Positions 58,006 through 64,000 of a DNA stretch of 64,000 nucleotides are shown piece by piece. The notes below the pieces were generated by a model that worked only from the letters and a program-made list of their open reading frames with translations, ran no database searches and was not told the DNA's origin. The position numbers and the translations under genes were made by a program. Source of the DNA: Prevotella sp. Its GTDB lineage: Bacteria; Bacteroidota; Bacteroidia; Bacteroidales; Bacteroidaceae. Every line of letters begins with the position of its first letter. Position 1 is the first letter of the stretch. Location of the stretch: NCBI GenBank assembly GCA_017617615.1, contig JAFZVV010000012.1, positions 23,191-87,190 of the forward strand. Direction: 5' to 3'.

Positions 58006-58139
58006 TTTTCCTTGGTTTTATTGTGAATAATTATAATCGTTTCGCCATGGGGCTATATCCCATTACATCAAAGACTGTGCCAAAAGTGCCTAAAGGTTTT
58101 TAGAGGGGAGGACAAAGAAGAAGTGAGGTGTTATTTCCA

Positions 58140-61100
58140 TCAGTTGATGGAATATGACATCCCCTCGGCATTGTCGAGGAACTGCATGAGCATATAGCTC
58201 AGTTCCACCTGTTTCGCCTTGCTTCGCAACTGCACGTTGCCTTGTGCGTCGTGGATATGCAGGTAGAGCGATGTCTTTCCCGGATTACTGTCAATCATTG
58301 CCACGAGGTCGCTCACGGCAGTGGCATCGAGATGGTCGCTCTCAAGATAGATGGTGAGTTTATCGATGTTCTTCTCCTTCACTGTCTGCATGAACTGGAT
58401 GTCGCCAATGCGCAGGTCGTAGACATTCGAGTCGCGGAAGCGGCGCTGGGCCTTCGCCGTGACATAGACGGTGCACGACTCCTGCAATGCCCCCCTCCAC
58501 CGGGCCCATTCCTCGCCGAAGAGCGCCAGTTCGCCCGACCCGGTGAAGTCTTCTATGGTGACAAAGCCACAGGGACTGCCATTTCGGCTGAACCTCGACT
58601 TCACTGCTGTCACCACCCCACCGAACGTCACCGTCTCCTTTTTTGCCAAAGCCTCCTTGTCGGCCAGTTCCGGACAGGTGGTGTTGCACATGTGCTTCAG
58701 AATCATGCTGTATTCGTCGAGGGGATGCGCAGAGAGATAGATGCCCACCAAGTCGCGCTCACGGTTCAGCCGCTCGATGTTGCTCCAGGGTTCGCACTCC
58801 GGCACAGGCGGTGTAGCGATTTCCACCATATCGGCACCGAAGAGCGACATCTGCGCCTGCATCTTCTCGGCCTGGAAATGCTGTCCGAAGCGCATGAGCG
58901 TGTCGAGGAACACCTCGCCCTTGGCATTGGGTGCGAGGTACCGTTCACGTATGATGCCGAAACTGTCGAAGCCGCCGCTGAGCACCATGCTCTCGAACGC
59001 CTTCCTGTTGACGGTGGTGAGGTTTACGCGCTTCACCACATCGAAGACATCGGTGAAGACGCCCCCCTTGTCGCGCTCGGCGATGATGGCCTCTGCCGCT
59101 GCTGCTCCCATGCCCTTGATGGCAGCCAGTCCGAAGCGGATGGCCCCCTGCTTGTTGACACTGAACTTATGCCGGCTCTCATTCACGTCGGGTCCGAGGG
59201 TTTCGATGCCCATCATCTTGCACTCGTCCATCAGTTTGGTGATTTCAGAGATATTGTCGAGGTTGCGACTCATCACCGCAGCCATATACTCCGAGGGATA
59301 GTGTGCCTTGAGATACGCCGTCTGGTATGCCACCCATGAGTAGCATGTGGCATGGCTCTTGTTGAAGGCATACGACGCAAACTTCTTCCAGTCTTCCCAA
59401 ATCTTATTGAGCACGGTCTTATCGTAGCCGTTTTTCGTGCCGCCCTTGTAGAAGAGTTCCTCGAGCTCGTTCATCTTCTCTATCTGCTTCTTTCCCATGG
59501 CCTTGCGGAGCGTGTCGCTCTGTCCGCGCGTGAAATTGGCCAGTTGTCGGGAGAGGAGCATCACCTGCTCCTGATAGACGGTAATGCCGTAGGTATCTTT
59601 CAGGTATTTCTCCATGCAGGGGATATCGTAGGAGATGCGCGAGGGGTCTTTCTTTCGCGCGATGAACTCGGGGATATAGTCCATGGGCCCCGGGCGGTAG
59701 AGGGCGTTCATGGCTATGAGGTCCTCGAAGACCGACGGTTGCAGTTCACGCAGGTATTTCTGCATGCCGCTCGACTCGAACTGGAACGTGCCGATGGTAC
59801 GTCCGTCGCAGTAGAGCTTATAGGTAAGCGGGTCGTCGATAGGCACTTTGTCAATGTCGATGGTCTTTCCCGTGGAGAGTTTGATGTTCTCGATGGCCTC
59901 CTTGATGATGGAGAGCGTCTTCAGTCCGAGGAAGTCCATCTTGATGAGTCCCGTCTCTTCTATCACATGGCCGTCGTACTGTGTGCAGAGCAACTTGTGT
60001 CCCGGGTCGGCCTTGTCTTCTGCGGTGGAGACGGGCACCCAGTCGCTGATGGCATCGCGGCAGATGATGGTGCCGCAGGCATGAATGCCGGTGTTGCGCA
60101 CCGTGCCTTCGAGCATGCGTGCGTACTTGATGGTGTTGCGTGCCCTTACATCCGCCGACACCTCTGCTTCGCGCAACTCAGGCACGCATCGGATGGCATT
60201 GTCGAGGTTCATCTTCATCCCGTCGGGCAGGCGGTCGGGGATGGCCTTGCACAGGCGGTTGCTCTCCTCGAGGGGCAGCCGTTCCACGCGTGCCACGTCT
60301 TTTATCGAGTTCTTCGTGGCCATGCTGCCATAGGTGATGATGTGCGCCACCTTGTCATGCCCGTACTTGTCTTCCACCCATTCGAGCACCCGCCCGCGCC
60401 CGTCGTCATCGAAGTCGGTATCAATATCAGGCAGCGAGATACGGTCGGGGTTGAGGAAACGCTCGAAGAGGAGGTCGTACTTGATGGGGTCGATTTGCGT
60501 GATGCCCAGGCAGTAGGCCACCACTGACCCTGCCGCCGAGCCACGTCCCGGTCCCACCATTACGTCGAGTTCCTTTCGGGCCACGTTGATGAAGTCCTGC
60601 ACGATAAGGAAGTAGCCAGGGAATCCCATGGTCTTCATCACGTGCAGTTCGAACTTCACCCGCTCTGCCACCTCTTCGGGGATAGGGTCGCCATAGAGTC
60701 GCCGGGCCCCGTCGTAGGCGAGTTTGGCCAGGTAGTCGGCTTCGAACTTGATGCGGTAGAGCTTGTCGATGCCGCCCAGTTTCTTGATTTTCTGCTCTCC
60801 CTCCTCGTGCGACATGATTTCGTTGCCGTTCTCGTCGCGAGTGAACTCCTCGAAGAGTTGTTCGGGGGAATATTTCTTGCGGGTGTCGTCTTCGGTGCCG
60901 AAGTCAGCAGGTATGGGGAAGAACGGCATGATGGGAGCATGGTCGATAGAATAGGCCTCCACCTTGTCGAGCACCTCGCAGGTGTTGTCGAGCGCCTCGG
61001 GGATGTCGGCGAACACCTCGTTCATCTCGGCGCGTGTCTTCAGCCACTCCTGTTTGGAATAGAGCATGCGGGTGGGGTCGTCGAGATCCTTGCCTGTGGA

Positions 61101-61838
61101 GAGGCAGAGCAGGTGGTCGTGCGCCTCGGCATTCTCCTGGTCCACGAAATGTGCGTCATTGGTGCATACGAGTTTCACGCCATACTCTCGTGCCAGTTCC
61201 ACCAGCACCTTGTTAGCGCGCTGCTGCAGGGGAAAAGTCTCGCGGTTGGCCCGGATGCTGGGGTCGCGCACCTCATGGCGCTGCAGTTCCAGGTAGTAGT
61301 CGTCGCCGAAGACACGCTGGTGCCATTCTATGGCCTCTCGTGCCCCCTGTATGTCGCCCTTGAGAATCTTGTCGGGCACCTCACCGGCGATGCATGCCGA
61401 ACAGACAATGAGTCCCTCGTGGTAGCGCTCCAGGTCTTCGTGGTCGGTGCGCGGCCGCATGTAGAAGCCGTCGACCCATGCCCGTGAGACGAGCTTGATG
61501 AGGTTCTTGTAGCCTTGGTAGTTCTTGGCGAGCACGATAAGGTGCCACCCACCCTGGTCGTGGTGTTCTTTGCTGCGGTCGCTTTTCTTCCGTCGTGCCA
61601 CATACATCTCGCATCCGAAGATGGGTTTGAAGGGTGGCAGTCCGTCTGCTTTCCGCTTGCCGTTCACCTTATTGCAATAGTTGAACAGCTCTTTCACACC
61701 GAACATATTGCCATGGTCGGTGATGGCAATGCCACGCATGCCGTCGGCAATGGCCTTGTCTACCAGTCGCTTGATGCTCGACTGTCCGTCGAGTATCGAG
61801 AAATATGTATGTACGTGAAGATGGACGAAATCTCTCAT
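58140..61838 (-). CDS. dnaE: DNA polymerase III alpha subunit
   Basis: A 1232-residue replicative polymerase. The PHP domain opens with HLHVHTYFSILDGQSS (His7 and His9). The polymerase core has GPGRGSAAGSVVAYCLGIT and the catalytic PDIDTDFDDDGRGRV (Asp near 470), then the thumb/fingers FAFNKSHATCYSWVAYQTAYLKAHYP-type block. The C-terminal tandem HhH and OB domains follow (VTFGGVVTAVKSRFSRNG). Length matches DnaE1 of Bacteroidetes. The promoter is at 61872-61879. Confidence 0.97.
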   Translation of the reverse strand: MRDFVHLHVHTYFSILDGQSSIKRLVDKAIADGMRGIAITDHGNMFGVKELFNYCNKVNGKRKADGLPPFKPIFGCEMYVARRKKSDRSKEHHDQGGWHLIVLAKNYQGYKNLIKLVSRAWVDGFYMRPRTDHEDLERYHEGLIVCSACIAGEVPDKILKGDIQGAREAIEWHQRVFGDDYYLELQRHEVRDPSIRANRETFPLQQRANKVLVELAREYGVKLVCTNDAHFVDQENAEAHDHLLCLSTGKDLDDPTRMLYSKQEWLKTRAEMNEVFADIPEALDNTCEVLDKVEAYSIDHAPIMPFFPIPADFGTEDDTRKKYSPEQLFEEFTRDENGNEIMSHEEGEQKIKKLGGIDKLYRIKFEADYLAKLAYDGARRLYGDPIPEEVAERVKFELHVMKTMGFPGYFLIVQDFINVARKELDVMVGPGRGSAAGSVVAYCLGITQIDPIKYDLLFERFLNPDRISLPDIDTDFDDDGRGRVLEWVEDKYGHDKVAHIITYGSMATKNSIKDVARVERLPLEESNRLCKAIPDRLPDGMKMNLDNAIRCVPELREAEVSADVRARNTIKYARMLEGTVRNTGIHACGTIICRDAISDWVPVSTAEDKADPGHKLLCTQYDGHVIEETGLIKMDFLGLKTLSIIKEAIENIKLSTGKTIDIDKVPIDDPLTYKLYCDGRTIGTFQFESSGMQKYLRELQPSVFEDLIAMNALYRPGPMDYIPEFIARKKDPSRISYDIPCMEKYLKDTYGITVYQEQVMLLSRQLANFTRGQSDTLRKAMGKKQIEKMNELEELFYKGGTKNGYDKTVLNKIWEDWKKFASYAFNKSHATCYSWVAYQTAYLKAHYPSEYMAAVMSRNLDNISEITKLMDECKMMGIETLGPDVNESRHKFSVNKQGAIRFGLAAIKGMGAAAAEAIIAERDKGGVFTDVFDVVKRVNLTTVNRKAFESMVLSGGFDSFGIIRERYLAPNAKGEVFLDTLMRFGQHFQAEKMQAQMSLFGADMVEIATPPVPECEPWSNIERLNRERDLVGIYLSAHPLDEYSMILKHMCNTTCPELADKEALAKKETVTFGGVVTAVKSRFSRNGSPCGFVTIEDFTGSGELALFGEEWARWRGALQESCTVYVTAKAQRRFRDSNVYDLRIGDIQFMQTVKEKNIDKLTIYLESDHLDATAVSDLVAMIDSNPGKTSLYLHIHDAQGNVQLRSKAKQVELSYMLMQFLDNAEGMSYSIN

Positions 61839-61871
61839 ATTCTAAAGTCGGATGGTCTAAAGTAAGAGTGG

Positions 61872-61879
61872 CAAAGATA
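61872..61879 (-). promoter_or_regulatory. Promoter of dnaE
   Basis: TATCTTTG on the minus strand, about 34 bases before the ATG. Confidence 0.5.
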
Positions 61880-62037
61880 CAAAATATCTTTCAGTCGAGC
61901 AAAAAGAAATTTTCTTTTTCCGTGACCCGACAGCAGAAAAAATGGAAAGAAAGCAGGCGTCTTCATCCTGTGAATCATGAGCAAGGATGTTGGTGGTCTG
62001 CATTTTTTGCCGGCAGAAAATCAAAACTGCCGTTTTA

Positions 62038-62069
62038 TTTGCATAATTGGCAAAAAAGTTTTAACTTTG
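62038..62069 (+). promoter_or_regulatory. Promoter of the psd-pssA genes
   Basis: TTTG at 62038-62041, a 20-base spacer and TAACTTTG at 62062-62069. The leader to psd is about 95 bases. The rest of 61880-62037 holds no gene. Confidence 0.6.
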
Positions 62070-62167
62070 TCGCCAAATGCGAGGTCAAGGGGTGTCTGGC
62101 AACCAAGTGTCAACATACCATTCCGACTACTGCCATACCACCACCAATGACGAAAGCCTAATCAATC

Positions 62168-62860
62168 ATGGGAAAAAGGATTCGCAAACTCAAGAAACAA
62201 CGTCTACACAGCGAAGGCAACGATACCCTCTTATTCAGTTTATTCATACTGATAGCCATATCAGTATTGCTTTGGCGTGCCTTCGACTCTAAGACACCGT
62301 TCTGGTGTTTCGTATCGGTTTTCTCTGTGCTCTACCTCATCATGCTCAACTTCTTCCGCTGCCCGAAACGGTTCCTCGACGTCGACGACACCTACAATCT
62401 CGTAGTGGCGCCTGCCGACGGCAAGGTGGTCGTGGTGGAGGAAGTCGACGAGGACAAGTATTTCCATGAGCGCCGCGTGATGGTGTCGATATTCATGAGC
62501 CTCTTCAACGTGCATGCCAACTGGTTCCCTGTCGACGGCAGGGTGACCATGGTAAAGCACCAGGACGGCAACTTCCACAAGGCGTGGCTCCCGAAAGCGA
62601 GCGAGGAGAACGAGCATGCCGACATCATCATCGAGACTCCCTCTGGCGTGTCGGTGCTCTGCCGCCAGGTGGCGGGAGCCGTGGCACGCCGCATCGTCAC
62701 CTACGCCAAGCCCGGCGAGGAGTGTGAAATCGACGACCATCTGGGATTCATCAAGTTTGGTTCACGTGTCGACGTTTACCTGCCTGTCGATGCTGAGATT
62801 TGCGTGAAGATGGGGCAGTCGACGACGGGCGACCAGACGATTATCGCCAAACTCCGCTGA
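62168..62860 (+). CDS. psd: Phosphatidylserine decarboxylase (short bacterial form)
   Basis: A 230-residue proenzyme. Two membrane segments at the start (about 22-36 and 46-62), then [28 protein letters not shown] and the cleavage motif [10 protein letters not shown], where Gly198-Ser199 self-cleave to make the pyruvoyl group. It decarboxylates phosphatidylserine to phosphatidylethanolamine. Two bases separate its stop from the pssA start, so the two steps of the pathway are encoded together, decarboxylase first. Confidence 0.93.
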   Translation: MGKRIRKLKKQRLHSEGNDTLLFSLFILIAISVLLWRAFDSKTPFWCFVSVFSVLYLIMLNFFRCPKRFLDVDDTYNLVVAPADGKVVVVEEVDEDKYFHERRVMVSIFMSLFNVHANWFPVDGRVTMVKHQDGNFHKAWLPKASEENEHADIIIETPSGVSVLCRQVAGAVARRIVTYAKPGEECEIDDHLGFIKFGSRVDVYLPVDAEICVKMGQSTTGDQTIIAKLR

Positions 62861-62862
62861 CC

Positions 62863-63573
62863 ATGGCCAACATCATCACCCGCAACATCCCCAACAGCAT
62901 CACCTGCTGCAACCTCATTTCAGGTTGTATCGCCACCGCCTTCGCCTACGAAGGCAAACAGGAATGGGCACTGGCCTTCATCATCATCGGTGCGGTATTC
63001 GACTTCTTCGACGGGATGGTTGCCCGCCTGCTGCACGTGTCGTCACCCATCGGTAAGGAACTCGACTCGCTGGCCGACGTCATTACTTTCGGTGCGGCAC
63101 CCGCGATGATGGTGTTCACCTTTCTTCACCAACTCCCCTACCCCGAATGGCTCGATGGTGCCCGGGGCCTACTGCCCTACGTAGCGTTCCTCATCACCGC
63201 TTTCTCCGCCCTGCGACTGGCGAAATTCAACCTCGACGAGCGTCAGGCCACCTCGTTCATCGGTCTGCCAACGCCTGCCAATGCCCTTTTCTGGGGCTCG
63301 CTCATCGTGGGTGGTGGCGCAAGGCTCACGCACCTGTCGTTTGCCCTACCCATCGTGCTGGTGCTCATTGCGCTGAGTTGTTGGATGCTCATCGCCGAGA
63401 TTCCCCTCTTCGCCCTGAAGTTCAAGCAGTGGGGATGGAAGGGCAACGAGACGAAATACATCTTCCTTATCACCTGCATCCCGCTGATTGCATGGCTCGG
63501 TGTATCGTCGCTCGCCGTCATCATCACTTGGTATGTCATCCTGTCCATCTACGACAGCGCCAGGCACCGATAG
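62863..63573 (+). CDS. pssA: CDP-diacylglycerol-serine O-phosphatidyltransferase
   Basis: A 236-residue membrane enzyme with the CDP-alcohol phosphatidyltransferase signature D-x2-DG-x2-AR-x8-G-x3-D-x3-D: Asp47, Asp50-Gly51, Ala54-Arg55, Gly64, Asp68, Asp72. About six membrane helices. It makes phosphatidylserine from CDP-diacylglycerol and serine, the substrate for psd just upstream. The ATG at 62863 is the natural start (MANIITRNIPNSITCCNL), and the longer open frame lies inside psd. Confidence 0.95.
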   Translation: MANIITRNIPNSITCCNLISGCIATAFAYEGKQEWALAFIIIGAVFDFFDGMVARLLHVSSPIGKELDSLADVITFGAAPAMMVFTFLHQLPYPEWLDGARGLLPYVAFLITAFSALRLAKFNLDERQATSFIGLPTPANALFWGSLIVGGGARLTHLSFALPIVLVLIALSCWMLIAEIPLFALKFKQWGWKGNETKYIFLITCIPLIAWLGVSSLAVIITWYVILSIYDSARHR

Positions 63574-63594
63574 CTCTTCCTCATCCTTTTGTCT

Positions 63595-63855
63595 ATGTTC
63601 CTCATCAAGTTCATTTTGTTCATCATTCTCCTCGGCATCGCTGCCGTGGTAGGTACCGTGTTGCGCGTGTGGTGGTCAATACGGAAAATGCAGCAGAAAC
63701 TGCGCCGGGGAGCAGAGAGCATGAACCAACAAGCCAGCGGACAAACCACCAGCGAGGGCGACATCCTCACCGACACCCGCGACCCCGAGCGCGCCGGCCG
63801 CAAGATTATCGATGATGACGAAGGGGAGTATGTGGATTATGTGGAGGAAAATTGA
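63595..63855 (+). CDS. DUF4834 family small membrane protein
   Basis: An 86-residue protein with one N-terminal membrane helix (about 4-24, IKFILFIILLGIAAVVGTVL) and a charged, disordered acidic tail ending EGEYVDYVEEN. It matches the DUF4834 family of Bacteroidetes, whose role is unknown. It lies 21 bases behind pssA and is probably the third gene of that operon. Confidence 0.8.
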   Translation: MFLIKFILFIILLGIAAVVGTVLRVWWSIRKMQQKLRRGAESMNQQASGQTTSEGDILTDTRDPERAGRKIIDDDEGEYVDYVEEN

Positions 63856-64000
63856 AATTGAAATTGAAAATTGAAAATGGAAAATTTTCCATCCTTCCAG
63901 GTAATTGCAAAAGGACCGAGGCCGGACAAAACGAGTCGATCTCCCTTTCAGTCCCTGTACATCGTGTCCTTTCTATAAAGCAGATAAATACCGAGAACAC
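63853..64000. repeat. Terminal intergenic stretch with ATTGAA-type repeat
   Basis: AATTGAAATTGAAATTGAAA runs at about 63851-63885 and ends in the palindrome GGAAAATTTTCC. The remaining sequence to the window end shows no gene. Confidence 0.45.

Overview
The window looks like chromosome of a Prevotella-type member of the Bacteroidales. Nearly every gene with a visible promoter has the Bacteroidetes -7 box TAnnTTTG, often with TTTG about 20 bases upstream, and strong Shine-Dalgarno sequences are absent. The gene families fit as well: GH97, DUF5686, DUF2723/GT117, DUF4834, DUF4954, a Prevotella-style C-terminal tail on an M6 protease, and a GH10 xylanase fused to a CE1 feruloyl esterase as in rumen Prevotella. 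No rRNA, tRNA, CRISPR array or insertion sequence was recognised.

Layout. 1-2.1 kb: a secreted GH97 glycosidase. 2.4-4.9 kb: an AT-rich patch of orphan genes (secreted protein, frameshifted small gene, membrane protein, archaemetzincin-like lipoprotein). 5.1-7.7 kb: a CotH-like secreted protein and two small envelope genes. 7.8-14.3 kb: nagB, two paralogous small outer-membrane barrels, a DUF554 protein, a patatin with a C-terminal barrel, and a candidate minus-strand small RNA. 14.5-22.4 kb: hflX, DUF4954, an M16 peptidase and class I fumarase. 22.5-24.6 kb: an isolated phage-portal-like gene and a small XRE regulator. 24.8-27.2 kb: a lipoprotein, an anchored coiled-coil protein, and a GrpE-like protein paired with a zinc-ribbon/LysM membrane protein. 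27.4-30.3 kb: two short acidic-tailed peptide genes running into an M6 metalloprotease. 30.6-36.3 kb: a PurF-like protein without the catalytic cysteine, a phosphoesterase, a Wzi-like barrel, a lipoprotein, a LEA-like helical protein and a thioesterase. 36.3-45.7 kb: DUF5686, a THUMP methyltransferase, a DPP-IV-like peptidase, purD and two membrane proteins. 46-57.6 kb: DUF2723/GT117, a polysaccharide deacetylase, a GH20 hexosaminidase, tandem C4-dicarboxylate transporters and the xylanase-esterase. 57.7-63.9 kb: thioredoxin, dnaE, then psd-pssA-DUF4834.

How the genes fit together. Much of the window serves polysaccharide use (GH97, GH20, GH10-CE1, NagB) and an anaerobic fumarate/succinate economy (class I fumarase, two Dcu-type exchangers). 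Psd and PssA together make phosphatidylethanolamine. The more unusual material is the peptide/M6 locus, the orphan portal, the archaemetzincin-like lipoprotein, the GrpE-like/LysM pair, and several families of intergenic repeats. One repeat family is a double promoter whose two -7 boxes lie 85-87 bases apart, upstream of three unrelated genes. Another sits at convergent gene ends.
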